The notes: generated from the letters alone by a model not told the origin. A stretch of DNA of 64,000 nucleotides from Epiperipatus broadwayi (GCA_028023455.1 JAQFVV010006255.1:2666001-2730000); one strand, 5' to 3'; counted from the first letter of the stretch, positions 10,187 through 22,615 are shown. Translations and numbers: made by a program.

Positions 10187-11480
10187 ATATTGTACCGGGT
10201 CGAACCGCTGAAACCCCTTACTTATACGTATATATAAGTTTTGGCCGGTTTCAAATTCCTTCATAATACATTTATAATCTTATAAATGTTACATGAACGA
10301 ACCGGCACGTTCGAGCAAAATGTGAGATCTTATTGATAGCTTTAACTATCAGCCATGGCCCATCTCAGCTGCTAGATTTAAACCCCTACTATCCAAATAC
10401 TTTATTTGTTTCAAGGTAAACCCTGGCGTGCCAGCTAGTCTGAGGACTAATGTATTCGGGCAGTAGGCTCATAATCCAGTGCTCGAAACATTCCCTAAAA
10501 CTAGCTCAGTCTAATTTTAATTAAATAACCAATCATACTAAATTCGTGGGGGAAAGAATTAATAAAAAGGTTGGTAAAAAGAATTGACCGACAAATAAAG
10601 TTTAAGTTTGAAGACATTTTATTTTAATTAACATTAATTAAGTTTAAAGATAATTTATTACCCAACATTAATTGACTAAATTTAAACATCTTTGTAAATC
10701 TAATTTAACACACACACATTTTTTAAAGTAACACATTATAACATATAACTGGTGAAAAGCATAAATAATAGGTAACATCGTTAAATTATCTCACGTTCAC
10801 ACACACGCACATCAGTAGTTCATTTTATGCCTGCTTAAGAGTTCAAATTACTTTACTCTGTAGGATTGACGAATTACAGCGGTGGCTACTACATATAAAT
10901 GATAATAAATAAATGTATACCTAGGATTTTTGGAACGTGGATATTGCTTGTTGTTGGCTGCTTCTGCTTCTGATGGATTATATCTAACCGGTTAGATTTG
11001 GACGTTTCTTGAAGAGATTTTATGCAAATCCATTGGTTTTATTCTTGAAGACAGTTGAATATTTGACGGAAGATTTGTGAGTTGTTATGCAGACATTATT
11101 TCTCAGGCAGGTTTTGATGAGCTTGTTGGACTAAAAGGCTGAAGCACGAGCGTATATTTCCAAAAGCTGCTCAACAAGCATTTTTGTTTCTGGATACATA
11201 ATAGAAACTGCACTGTTATCTGAATGGAAAGAAGACTGTCACTGCAAACTAGACTGAAAAACTCCACTCCGATAAAAAAATCTGGCTATTTATGTATCCG
11301 AATTGTTTTCATTTTAATATCCTCCGGCAGTAGGTGCAGTCGAAATTCCATTAGTAATTAATCCTATGACAACGTGTTTTTGACGATTGTTTAATTAGTA
11401 GTACCTTTCATAAACATATTGTTTTTATGTCGTTAATTAGTAGCCCACCGCTGGTGTGGTTTTTTTAAATCCTTATTTAA
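10187..11480. other. Unassigned, moderately GC-richer DNA
   Basis: Sequence flanking the LTR element, with several GC-richer blocks (accgggtcgaaccgc at 10194, gaacgaaccggcacg at 10293, ccggcagtaggtgcag at 11324). No reading frame reaches 60 codons. It may be an old LTR or SINE-bearing repeat, but I found no second copy in the window and could not fix termini. Confidence 0.4.
10430..10496 (+). other. tRNA-Met-like fragment
   Basis: The stretch ggctcataatccag closely resembles the anticodon arm of an elongator tRNA-Met (CAT anticodon). It is followed at the expected distance by a T-arm-like gctcgaaacattcc. The 5' half (A box) is poorly preserved. It is probably part of a tRNA-derived SINE or a tRNA pseudogene rather than a functional tRNA gene. 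Confidence 0.35.
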
Positions 11481-13495
11481 CTTAATAGCCATCGCTCTGT
11501 TTTCCAAATATAATTTCTTTTTTAACTTTCATTTACATATATATTTTTTTAATATTATTCTAACATGCATACATTTATTTACACTCGCACGCACATATAT
11601 AATTTATTATAATAAGCTTGAATGAAAAGAGATTTATATTTTTTTAAATTACTTATTTTTACGAATACTAATTTAGAAAAACTTTACTTTCTTTTATGAC
11701 ACTTTTAGTTTGACTTTAAGAAAACCCCCTTCCCACTTTTAATCTTTTATTTCAAACTCTTATGAAATTTTTTTATTTTTATTTTAATAATTTTTTAGAC
11801 AAAATTATTTTATATACATGTGCCAAATTGGCCTTGACACAATATATATATTAGTTAAGCTGATGTGTGAGCTTAATATTTAATCCAAGTTTGCTTATTA
11901 AAGATCTGTTTAGTTGAATATGCAAGAGTGACATTTTGAAGCATATTGTCAGTAATTAGCCAAGTTTAAGTCCCAAATATGCTTTAGCCCTCCTCAGTTT
12001 ATTTTTATAGACTATGTAGGTTAATTGGTAAACGAGATCGTTTTAATAAAGTCCTTTTTAGCACAGTTTAAGTATGCTAATTCACCTAACTGGCGTAGGG
12101 TAGTTTTGCAGAATGAAACTAGATTTCACGCTTTACTAACTTTAATAATTAATATTTAGAAAGCATTGTGACTGGGCTTTTACGAAGCACCTCGGTGCAT
12201 TACGCTTTGCTATTATATATTTATTAAGATAGGATTTGGTTTTAAGGGCCATCCTATTATTCCTAGTTCAAACAACTCTCTTTTGAATGGGCTAATGGTT
12301 TCAATGGCCATTCCCATTATTTCTTTCAGAATTGGAACACTGGTATCCAGCATCGTATATTAAGGCTGTTTGGTCATACGAACTAAGTGTTCACATATAG
12401 CAAGCATCCGGTACTTGAGAACCGAGTAATCGTTACTGAATCTCATGAGTAAAGGCACATTCAAGCCGCATCTTTGATGTAATTTGTGTAGCACCGTAGT
12501 CTCAGAAGTTATGCTACAAAGCTCCAGTTCACCTGCTGTTATGTTAATTGTTCAGCATTGATCTGAACCTCAGATCTAGTTTATATAATAATATCTGCAT
12601 AAAGAGCGCATTGAATGCTGATTACGTAATAATAAAATTAGGTACACGTTATTTAAAGTTGACACTTTCTTAAGATTTAACCCTTAGCAAACATAGTAGG
12701 AATGGCAGAGCATAATTTAGGCATCATTATAGACATAGAAATAATTGTTAATTTATAAACTCTGTAATAAAATGATTATGACTAAGTTCAATAGATTGCA
12801 GAACTTGTAGTTCATATATTCACCATCCCACCTGCGAATGGAATATCCAGTACATTTAATTGTTGTTGTTTGTGTTTTTGAACAAGATTAAATAATTTAA
12901 AACATTAATGTCCGTGGTCTTATTCACTTTGTTTATATTGAATCACTTTCCATAATTAGTAATATATGCATTATATAACCAGCCATAAGTTGTGTGCGTG
13001 TTTAGTTAAGCTGCCAAATGTTTAGAGTTATTTCTTGAGTCTCTCGCTCCACCCTTTGCTACTGTCAGCATAGGAATTAAGAGATTGCGAGTGTGACTTC
13101 ATATATGTCATTCATATGGTAGTAAGTCAGGGAGTGTTGGTGAAGGAACTGAGGTGTGGTCGGATTTGAGGTCCCAAACCCTCATCTAGATCAGCCTTGG
13201 TATAATTTATCAAAACTCTGGATTTTGTTGCGTGAATGTACAAATATGACTGTTACAATATATTTAGAACTCGTCCACACATTTCATAATTTACTCCTTT
13301 ATTTTAGTAATAATTTCTTTTTTTTTTATTGCTGAAACAACTTTTCCTTCCAATATCAAGTTATTGTTTTACACTTGAGATTTTTATTCTTCTTTTATAG
13401 CTTTTTTCCCCATTTCCTATTTATATATATATATATATTATCATTGTTGATTCTCTTTATGGATTATTGGACAAAACTAGATGTTCTACTTTTCT
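11481..13495. other. AT-rich DNA, nothing recognised
   Basis: No coding or repeat signature could be supported. Some GC-richer patches occur (12400-12570, 13030-13200) without open frames or terminal repeats. Confidence 0.5.
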
Positions 13496-13496
13496 A

Positions 13497-13705
13497 CTTT
13501 CCTTAACGGATCATTAAAAAAAATCTTCGTATTCCTTCTTTTCCTTATGCAATGTCTTGTCTCATTAGAAAATTTTTTTGTAAATTGTTTATTTTTTGTG
13601 CTATATATATTTCTTGCAGTTTTTAATAAAATATTCTCATTGATTTCACTTAAGCTTGAATCATTTTCAAAATCACTAATATTTTTAAATGATTAGCAAA
13701 TTCTA
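13497..13705 (-). pseudogene. RTE retrotransposon fragment
   Basis: Compared with the RTE at 42.9-45.9 kb, this segment matches the reverse complement of about 43,900-44,100, the linker between the endonuclease and reverse transcriptase. For example, cttcgtattccttcttttcc here corresponds to cttcatattccttcttttct in the complement of the RTE. The plus-strand frame 13481-13696 mirrors an antisense frame over the same RTE region, so it is not an independent gene. It is short, diverged and 5'/3' truncated. Confidence 0.65.
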
Positions 13706-14136
13706 TTTTGAGTTTCGTTGAAGTGTGTTATATACTTAGGGGTATTATTGACATTACCAGCCTGGTAAGCATCAATAAATTTTATTATTAGAAATCTGTA
13801 CACACATAGTAACCTTAACAACAGCAGTTTATTAACTCGAAACAAAATAAATGAATTAATATATATGTAAAAACGTAGTTAAATACATATACAATTCTCT
13901 TTGAAATTACATTATTGCCTCTAAGTCTAGATTAATCTTTTTAAGGTGTCATTGCATATTATTTATACACACGCATGCTAATACATTATCCTTACTTGTG
14001 TATATTTTTTCTTCCTTCTAAACTTAGATATGAGTTCACCTGCATAAATCTAAATATATTAGCATGTATTAGTTTTAGAATAATTCCAACATATATTTTG
14101 CATGTGTAAATTTTCTTAATCAGTTTATTTATCTGT

Positions 14137-14584
14137 ATTTTTATATTGGACTATTTCCATCATCTAATATGTGTGTTGAATGTCTTTAGAAAAGTTTAAT
14201 TTTAGTTAAATCTTCCAAATGCATTCAACTGTTAGTAATATCACAGCAAACAGATTAGTATATGTACCAACGGTTAGTAATTTTACAGCAAACAGGTTTG
14301 CTGTGATATTACTAACAGTTAGTGCATATACTAATCTGTTTGCTGTGGTATTACTAACATTTGTTTGCTGTGATATTACTAACATTTGTTTGCTGTGATA
14401 TTATTAACAGTTGGTGCATATACTAATCTGTTTGCTGTGATATTACTAACAGTTGAATGCATTTGGAATATTTAACTAAAATTAAACTTTTCTGAAGACA
14501 TTCAACACACATATTAGATGATGGAAATAGTCCAATATAAAAATACAGCTTGAACACCATCATCACAAACCTTCAGAAAAACAC
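14137..14584. mobile_element. Fold-back retroposon copy A
   Basis: The outer parts form a large imperfect palindrome: about 14145-14260 (ttggactatttccatcatct...) pairs with about 14420-14535. The centre carries several copies of tttgctgtgatattactaac. A short unpaired right tail ends acaaaccttcaga. The element is flanked by near-identical 15-nt direct repeats (14122-14136 and 14585-14599, two mismatches), a TSD length typical of target-primed reverse transcription. It shares arm ends and tail with copy B at 27968-28591. No coding capacity. Confidence 0.75.
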
Positions 14585-15199
14585 AATTTATTTACCTGTC
14601 TTACTACAGTTATAAATATTTAACTTATACAACCATAAATTTTATAATCAGACAGCATATATTCTTCTCTTCATTCTAAAAACAGACCACTTAATCACAA
14701 AATAATCATGTAATCTGAATAGTCTTCAACAGGATTTGTAGGTTAAGGTGGTGGTACAGGTTGATAGATTATTGACTGGTTATTTCTTCCAGATAAATCA
14801 GTTTTATCTGTTTGCATACTATTAGGTATTTTTTCATCTAGCACCTTTGATGCTGTGACAGCATATTCATCCCCTTTACTGGAGGAATTCCTTCTGCTAA
14901 TGTAGATTTCCATTAACTGCTTTTAATGGTTCATTCTGGCTGATTCTTAAATAATATTTATATGGACTCTCATTTTCTAGCCATTAACCTCAAATGTTTT
15001 GATAAAACTGTCATTACAATTCCAGAGAGCTTTTTTTTTTCCAGAACTTCTCATATCTAAAGTGTATCTTCAATTTAAATTTTTCATAATCAAATATGTT
15101 ATTTTTTGTTCTTGCTCAGCACCAATACTGAGACATGTGTATAAAATTTTCACTTCATTAACCAAATCAGTCAGCATCTGTCTTGTAGAGTGCATGGTA

Positions 15200-15845
15200 T
15201 AAAATGCTGGTAAACTTATGGCAGCTATTAACACTTCATTGATATCTTTATAATCAGTTTTATTTAGCATTGACTTTTTTGACCATACAATTTAATTCAG
15301 GATGATACAGATGTGTTAGTGTTTGTCATATTCCCTTACTAGCCAAAAATTCTTTTTAACTGCAGTGACATAAAACTGGCCCCATTATCTGAGACTATAG
15401 TTTCAGGATATATGTGATTTGCAAATAACTCATTCAAAACTCTAATGATATACTCCACTTTTGTATTTTTTACAATTTTGTACACAGCTGTAGACTGACA
15501 TTCTTTCTCTACACTGTGCTTAACTGTTTGTTTAAACTTACAGCATAAACTGGGTACCACCCATATGAATGGGCTAATACTCATTCACACAACTCTCAAA
15601 TGTCTATTATGTAACAATCCTAACACTTGTTTTCTGCCTTCGGTTGGTGTTAATATGTTATCTATTATTAGGATACAATTGTTTCATATTTACAGGCTTT
15701 TGCTTACATTCTTTATACACAAATATAGGATAACTTTCAGACCATTTGTATTGAATTCCTTTCTTTTATATTTGATATCCAGAATTGTTTTTAGTCCATT
15801 TTGCTACTACAGTACTATTTAGCACATTAGATGCCATAAAATTAA
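15200..15845 (-). pseudogene. Integrase remnant of the gypsy-type element
   Basis: The longest open piece (15584-15339) includes PETIVSDNGASFMS, matching the second catalytic aspartate block (SDNG.xF) of retroviral-type DDE integrases. Just downstream, in other frames, comes a FLASKGI...YHPELN-like segment matching the 'YHPxxNGxxER' block that carries the catalytic glutamate, although the Glu itself is not preserved. Integrase inserts the cDNA into the genome. Stops and frame changes show it is dead. Confidence 0.8.
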
Positions 15846-16049
15846 TGTTGTTCATCTTCATGATCTTAGACTTGAACTCAACGTATCTGTTAATCTCAAC
15901 AGTGTGTCTGCATCATCAATTTCTTTATCCTGCTTACAGATTAGTTTGAAATCATATGCTTCCAATATGTTAATTCATCAGATCATTCTTTGATTAGCTT
16001 GTTCAGGAATCTTTTTCATGTTTTCTCAAATACCTAGTTGAGGTCAGTA

Positions 16050-16995
16050 GTTTTTATGGATCTTAAACTCACATCTGTAGATGTATTGAGGGAATTTTTT
16101 TTATAGAAAAGACAATTGCCAAAATCTCTTTATCCATATGAATATAGTTCTATTCTGCTGCAGTTAATGTTCTTAATGCATAAGGAATCAGATTTTCACT
16201 TCTATAACAATGATGTGATATAATAGCTCCTACTTCATAATCAGAAACATCATTTGTAACTATTATTTCTTGATCATTGCAGTAATGGATGAGGATTGGA
16301 CTGGAAGTTAATAAATCCTTAGCTTTTTTGATTGCATTGTCTTGCTTTTCATTCCATTTTCATCACTATTGTTTTCTTAACAATTGGTATAACATGATTA
16401 CTATATGGGATTTATCTTTCAGATAACTCTTGGAAAAATTTAATATGTCTAAAAATGCATGGAGATCTTTAATGTTTTTTGGTTTTGTGGCATTTTTAAT
16501 AGCTTTAATCTTTTCTGAGTTTGGATATTTTCTTTTTTGATTTATTATATGTACCAGAAACTTAGGTTCAGTAGTTTTCCATATGCACTTTGAAGTGTTT
16601 ATGTTTACATTGATTTTTTATTATAATTTAGCACAGACTTTAAATGCGCATATTGACAATTTATGCTGTATTTTAGCAGTAAAGATAAGGATTCACCTCT
16701 TCCATTCCCTGAAACAAACTATCCATTTTTGCTTGAAACAGGTTTGTAGATAGTTCTAAGATCATATTGATAGTCTAAGAATCAATTGTTCAAGTTGTCA
16801 TGGGAATTTGGTAAAACATGGATTTTAAATTTAATTTAGCAAAATAAGTTGTTTTTGCCATGTTGCTAATATCTCATTAACACTGGGTGTAGGATAAGAT
16901 CTTTTATTGATGTATTTGTTCAGTGTTACATGATAATCTTCACATAATTGAATGGTTCCATCTTCAATATTACCATAATGAGTATCACTCATAAT
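16050..16995 (-). pseudogene. Reverse transcriptase and RNase H remnant
   Basis: On the minus strand, around 16,970-16,890, the sequence gives CEDYHVTLNKYINKRSYPTP, the Ty3/gypsy RT block 'CxDYxxLNKxxxKDxYPxP'. It is followed, with a one-base frame change, by a FAKLNLKSMFYQIPM segment (RT motif A, with the catalytic Asp replaced by Asn). A FQAKMDSLFQGMEE-like region and a PEKVKAI/PKNxxxLxxFLG-like thumb region follow at about 16,580-16,420. RNase H is seen as an AAExNYxxxDKEILAIVF-like block near 16,150-16,080. Many stops; not functional. Confidence 0.82.
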
Positions 16996-17429
16996 TATTT
17001 CTCCACTGATGATAGAATGCCTTTTTAAAACAAATCATGAATTGTCTCTTCCAATTTTGACTTGAATGCAAAAAGAATTTTCTGTAATTTGCATTCACTA
17101 GTATGATATCAACCAGCCATATATTTAATTCTAATGGACCCAATGTGAATAACTGGATTCTTTTTTCTGACTTCTTACTCCAACTGCATTTATTTTATTA
17201 TGTTAATCTGGAACCCTAAAATTTGAACCATTTTCTACTCAGTATAGGGCTAAGATCTCATTTCACTGTATATAGAGATAAAAATTTGATTGTTGAATTA
17301 TTTTAATAGGTATAGTTACAATACCACATATTTTTATCTTATTGCAATTGACTTCAATTGCTTTCACATCAATTTCTCTAACTTTACATTCTTTTACTCT
17401 TTCTAATAATATTTAGCTAATCATTTTGT

Positions 17430-17720
17430 CACATCACTGATAATCCTGATCTACTGTCCATTTTCATAGTATTTTTTTGCTCCAGTGTATTAACTTTCAA
17501 CAAAATATAGTTATTATCCAAGTCATTCATGTTTTTACGCCTGTTTCACTTTTTACTCCCCTCAATTTTTAACCCACTCTTAACTCAATTTTATTCTTTT
17601 TCTCTTTGTTATGACAGACTTGTGACAAGTGTTCTATTAAACATTATAATGTTCTTTTTTTAAATGTGCAGTTTTTTTTAAAACTGTCTTTTTTTGCCAC
17701 AATAATAGCATAATCAGCAT
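17430..17720 (-). pseudogene. Zinc-knuckle and protease remnant
   Basis: Minus-strand reading near 17,710-17,590 gives a Cys/His-spaced, lysine-rich segment (KKDSFKKNCTFKKRT, then a CLIEHLSQVC-like stretch) that fits an eroded nucleocapsid CCHC knuckle pair. Near 17,470-17,430 a DSxSGLSVM-like peptide fits the aspartic-protease active-site region. Both are ordered correctly before RT. Confidence 0.5.
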
Positions 17721-18420
17721 TATTAATGCTCCTGTAGTTTGAATTCTCAATTTCCACTTTATTTACAACCATTGATGTTTTCTTCATGTCTATGCTATTT
17801 TGTAATGGGCTACACATTTTTCTATTGCAGGTTTATATGTTAAATTACATTTGCTAAACCTTTTCCATAGTGGTTGATCTCAGAGTATGTCATTCAACTT
17901 AACCCTGAATTAATACTTTTTAGCTAATGTTTTTAGACCCATGTCATAGTCTTACATTTTTTCCCATGGTGCCAATATTTTGTTTCTAAATGTGAGGTGT
18001 GCCACCAGTGTTGACATCGTAGATTTAAAATATGTGCTCACTTCATTATCTCATAATGCCTTATTTCCTTGAGAGGTTTCAGATTGCAGAGTCAGTTTGT
18101 CATTTGCTGAACTTTTTTTCCAGACTATGTTGTTGATAAACATCTATCTTTCTATATGTTCTTCATATGTTTGCCACACACATTTTTTTTTACCTTGAAA
18201 CTCATTTCACATTTTTTTAAATTATCAGTCAACTGAGAAGACCATAATGTTTCTTTATCTTAAACTCAGATGTAAAGCACCATGCTAGTTGATAAATATT
18301 TGTGAGCAATTCACCTATTTTTTTGTATGAATAACCGCTCAGTAATTAATAATTCCCATGCTGTCTGGTACATGTTAGTGAGAAACCCATCTATATTCTT
18401 TTATTATATAAATAATTTCA

Positions 18421-18867
18421 TAATGATAACATTTGCAATGACAAGAACATATGGAACGGGCATTATTATTTGCTTTGCTCAGTTCTTTTAAACCTTAGAG
18501 AAATCAAAGGGGCTTCATTTAGCAGATAAGTTTTCTAATTTTAAATTTTATTTATAGTAATAAAAATATTCTCAGGATAAGTATTGATGTTTTTTAGCTT
18601 GACCTTAAAAGTCAAAAAATTGCCATTGGATTGATTTCATTTTGGAATTTAAACGTTTTTGGTCTATAATTTTAAATACCTTATATTACTGCTATATTAA
18701 CTCTTATAAAGGAAGTTAAATTTATGTACGCAAAGGCATTGTTGTCATTTTTATAAATGATTTAATCTCCTGAGTAAAAACTGAAATTTCTCATTTTTTT
18801 CATCAAAGTTTTACAGCAGAAATAATTTGAAAATTTTAAATTTTTAAAAGGTTTATATGGTAATGTG
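18421..18867. other. AT-rich DNA, nothing recognised
   Basis: This is the spacer between the gypsy remnant and the hAT-like MITE. It may hold the eroded 5' part of the gypsy element, but I cannot support any domain. Confidence 0.4.
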
Positions 18868-18875
18868 GCTTAGAT

Positions 18876-19694
18876 CAATGGTCTTCAACCTTTTCATACC
18901 TATGGACCTGCAAAAGTATAGATAAGGTTTCACGGACTGGCAGAATTCTATAGATAAATTTTCTTAAAGATGTAAACTGCTTAGCCTTAGATGAGCATAA
19001 TTGTTATAACTGTCCAAAATAGCACACTAGTTACGGTATATAGTAATGGTGTTGCTTACCTTCATATGTTGACCATTCTTTCTCAAGTTGCACAGTCATA
19101 CTGTTACAGAAAACAGTACAATAACAACCATTCTCATTAATGTGCCTGCATTGCTGTGTTTATTATTTCATTGTTAAAACATGCAAGAATAAAGAGTTAT
19201 TCACCTGAGTGTTGGGAAATATCACAGCTAGTGTAATTACATGACAATGATTATGATAAATGTAATATTTGTATTTAATGTCAAATATACAAGATGAAGT
19301 TATATATATATATATATATGGAGTTTGTATAATAAAAACTGAAGTTATATATATATATATATATGGAGTTTGTATAATAAAAACTTTTTTTTTAATTTTG
19401 AATTTTTTTAGAAAAATAATAAATTTAATTCTACCCCTCTCTCCATAAACATCTGTGATAACTAGAAAAACAAATTAATTTATGTATGATTGATTAGATT
19501 TTGTTTTCATTCTGTCTCTTTTTTTTTAATTGGGTGAAAATGAGATGAAAAAATAAATAAAAATTGTTTATATTAATTAAAAGTTTAAACTCTTATTATT
19601 TTGTTATTACAAACTTTTTCGCCAGCTACCATGGACCAGCAGAAAACTTCTGCGGCCCAGCACTGTTCCACAGACCAAGGGTTGAAGACCACTG
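18876..19694. mobile_element. hAT-like MITE with perfect 8-bp TSD
   Basis: Left end caatggtcttcaacc and right end (reverse complement) cagtggtcttcaacc form terminal inverted repeats of the CAGnGGTnnTCAACC type known from hAT (Charlie-like) elements. Sub-terminal 'catggaccagcagaa' and 'cggcccag' words also fit that style. The 819-bp element is flanked by gcttagat on both sides (18868-18875 and 19695-19702), exactly the 8-bp TSD that hAT transposases make. There is no transposase frame, so it depended on an enzyme in trans. Confidence 0.92.
19290..19386. repeat. Tandem duplication of about 46 bp inside the hAT MITE
   Basis: Two almost identical units in a row, each gaagtt followed by a (TA)n tract and then ggagtttgtataataaaaact. 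This probably arose by slippage or unequal exchange at the TA tract. Confidence 0.85.
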
Positions 19695-19702
19695 GCTTAG
19701 AT

Positions 19703-22615
19703 CATAGCTTTAATTTTTTTTAAGACAGATAGCTGGTAATTAAATAATAGTGGCATGAAATTTCAGTTCTCCATTTATGAGATCTCTTGTTTGGGAGTAA
19801 CTGATTTATATATATGAAAAGGGTTATATGATGAAATTCTGATTTTGTATTTGTTAAGATCCACCTAAGTCAGTGGATGTTAAATTTCATATATAAGGAA
19901 AACAAGCATATTGCCCATGGGTTGCCATAAACTTTAGTAATGTATAGGAAGGTAAAATTCAACTGGTTTTATTGTCAAGATTTCTGAAAAAAAGAAATTT
20001 ATTTAGAAATCCATTCTTTTATACCATAATTTTTTGTTTGGAGATTTTTGATTGAGCATCCAAAAAGATCTTTTTTACTTTAAGTCTTATGTGACAAAAC
20101 TGTATGCCAAGTTATTGACAAGTTTTTCTATAAGATTTTTTCTTTCTTATTGGAGGAACAGGTGAAAGCATATGAAGCCATTGCAAAAGAATATAAGGAA
20201 TATTTCTTATGGTAGTATATTTAATTGATTATCCAGAATTTTATTGTGGCCAGTTTTTATCTAGACAAATGATTAGTAATCAACAGTAGAATATGGTAGT
20301 ACCAAGGAAGCTGTTTGTCAAATATCTATATTTCAATCCTAGGTAATGCCAACTAGCTTTCCAAGTACATTATTACTAAAAATTATTTTAGATCCAACTT
20401 TAAGCAAATGAGCAAAATAAATTAGATTATGATTGAAGCTTAATTCTAAGTAGCATGCGATAGAATTGTGTTTAAGCTATTGTTGCAAAATATTATTTTT
20501 TAAGTTATGAGATGTTTTTTTGTTGTCTAGATAAAACATTGAGCATGTTGTCTGCTTTATATTAGAATAAGATCTTGGATTTTTGAAAAAGATGTCCAAT
20601 CTTTTCATGTTCTTATTGAGAGATTTTTTTTAGTTCTGAAAAGATCTCTTTTGAAAAAGCCAATCTAGATGAAGTTCCTGCATTCTATATGAATTAAAAT
20701 ATTGAATATCACTGTTCAATTTATGAATTAAAATACTGAATATTTTGTGCAAGTTGTCATTTAGTATAACTTCAGTTTTTCTCTCAATAAGCATTTTGAT
20801 AAATGAGTATCCTGTGGTAGTTCTTTTTGTAAAGTTTTATATTTATTATACTGTGATTTAGTATCTCTTTAGTTTTCGGTTGAAGAGCATTTTGTCCAGT
20901 AAATTAATGGTTTTCCTGCATTTAAAATGCATCAAGAATATTTATCTAAGATTAGATTAATGAAATTGCTTTTTTTTTTTAAATTTATTTTGAAAGCTTT
21001 TTCCATTGTGAGCTATTAAAGATAAAATTTGTCAACAGCAGCTTTTCCCTGGTTTAAATCCAACTTATTCTATAGAAAAATCTCAACTATCAGTAAAGTT
21101 TTTGTTAATATGATAATTTCTTGGATCATCATTGGGTTTACTTGATTTTAAGATTCATTGTTTTGCTTTATTTCAATTTTTGCACTAGTGTTTTGTATGA
21201 ATAATGTTTTTTCAGTTATCTTTGGCTTTAGGTCTTAAATTTTTTTTTAGAAACTTTGTGAATATCCTTTTTACTCATGAGGTCTTTTCTCATTTAAGAC
21301 AAACCAAGAGCAAGTTTAGTTTCACTAATATCTACTATCTTTATTAGACCAATATTAGAGAAAAACTCTGAAAGGTAAGTTTCTAGTTGTGATGATATTT
21401 TTTTCATTCTTTCAGTATTGGCTTTTAAAGTCTAATATATAAAACTGTCATCATCTAGTGATAGAATATTTTTTAGCAATTTCCATATCTTTGTTAGACA
21501 AAATATTGGCTATAAAGAAAAATGCTGGCTTTGCTCCAACCAGAAATGAATTTTATTTATTTTTGCCTAATCCAATGAACTCTTTAGAAGTTTTAAGTTT
21601 GTTGAACTTATCATATTAAAAAGAAATTGGGAAGATTCTCCTAATATTACCTTCAAGATAGTCACTACATCAATTACAATTAACTTTTCCTAAATCTATT
21701 CTTAGAATAGTATAACTTTTTTCTATAGAAATGTTAATTCCATGATTGATGAAACTTGGTTTGTATGGGCTGTGGGAGGAGTGATCCAATATTAATAGGT
21801 AAACATGTATTTGTGAACCATTTTTTATTGAAACAAAACAGATTACAGGTTATCTCTGTTTCTCATCTGCCTGAATGGAATGTTCATTCTTACTTTGCGA
21901 TGTAAAGTAAGTGCATTTTGCTCAATTTCATCCATTCTAAAAGTTGATATCCTATTTAATTTTTATTTATATTTCTTTAAAGACTATTATGAAAAAAATC
22001 TATAAAAACAGGAAATGTAGGAAGATTTTGAAGGCTAGTTATCCCAACAAAATTTCTTTGCTTTATATGATGGTTTGAAACAAAGGTAGCCATACCGTGT
22101 TTAGAAAGCATTTTATCAAGTCTCTGGCCAAATTCAGGTATTTTAAGAAGATGCATATTATTTAATATCATCTCAGACACTTGAGGATAAATAAGACCAC
22201 TTTCAGAAGACTACTTACACAATGAATATGGCTACAAATAATCAAAAGCATGCTTAGCATTGCAGAATATTATAAATAATATTCTTTTTTTTAAAACATA
22301 GAAAATGTATTTTATATTGAATTACATTAAAAGGAAAGGAAGCAAAATTTATTGAAGTAAAAGAATAATGGAACAATAAATCTCTGAGGTATAACAATAC
22401 AATTGTTTTGTTGAACATTTAGTTTTTAGAAAATCTATTTTTGATTTTAATACACTATCAGTATGAAGTTGAAATAATTTTATGTTACTTGGTGAAGAGA
22501 ATATCATTTTGTAAAGAATATACTTAGATCTGTACATAAGTAATATATAACATCAATATCATAGTCATACTTTTTTTAAGATCTGTGATTTTTAAGAATA
22601 TTTAATTTTTGAAAG
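19703..22615 (-). other. Unidentified region with minus-strand coding-like stretches
   Basis: No terminal repeats could be set. On the minus strand several stretches read like eroded protein sequence rather than random AT-rich codons, including 22180-21977 and weaker pieces near 21,580-21,300 and 20,720-20,580. I do not recognise the family. The neighbouring minus-strand gypsy copy suggests another dead element, but a host pseudogene is possible. Confidence 0.3.
21977..22180 (-). CDS. Unidentified 67-codon ORF, probably a fragment
   Basis: Starts MSEMILNNMHLLKIPEFGQR and ends FIDFFHNSL. The composition is fairly balanced, with D, E, G, H, K, P, Q and R well represented, unlike the F/I/K/N/Y-only frames common in this window. 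The frame also stays open for about 20 codons upstream of the first Met (to about 22,240), so the true start may be elsewhere. No motif is recognised. It is perhaps an exon-like or transposase fragment within the minus-strand coding-like region. Confidence 0.3.
   Translation of the reverse strand: MSEMILNNMHLLKIPEFGQRLDKMLSKHGMATFVSNHHIKQRNFVGITSLQNLPTFPVFIDFFHNSL

Larger units (their letters stand above)
14585..18420 (-). mobile_element. Degenerate Ty3/gypsy-type gag-pol
   Basis: Read on the minus strand, the segment contains in order gag-like sequence (about 18,300-17,750), a zinc-knuckle and protease remnant (about 17,720-17,430), reverse transcriptase (about 16,990-16,420), RNase H (about 16,330-16,070), integrase (about 15,840-15,200) and a proline-rich C-terminal tail (about 14,960-14,720). 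This PR-RT-RH-IN order identifies Ty3/gypsy. All domains carry many stops and frameshifts. I could not find LTRs, so the copy is probably truncated or its LTRs are too diverged. Confidence 0.8.

Noticed and set aside
13481-13696. 71-codon plus-strand ORF
   Set aside because: It is the antisense of an RTE linker fragment and mirrors the antisense frame at 43.9-44.3 kb, so it is not an independent gene.
21840-21976. Resemblance of a minus-strand segment to the start of bacterial-type malic enzymes (an LHRK-like stretch)
   Set aside because: Only a few residues match and the following 100 residues do not support it. Too weak to name a function.
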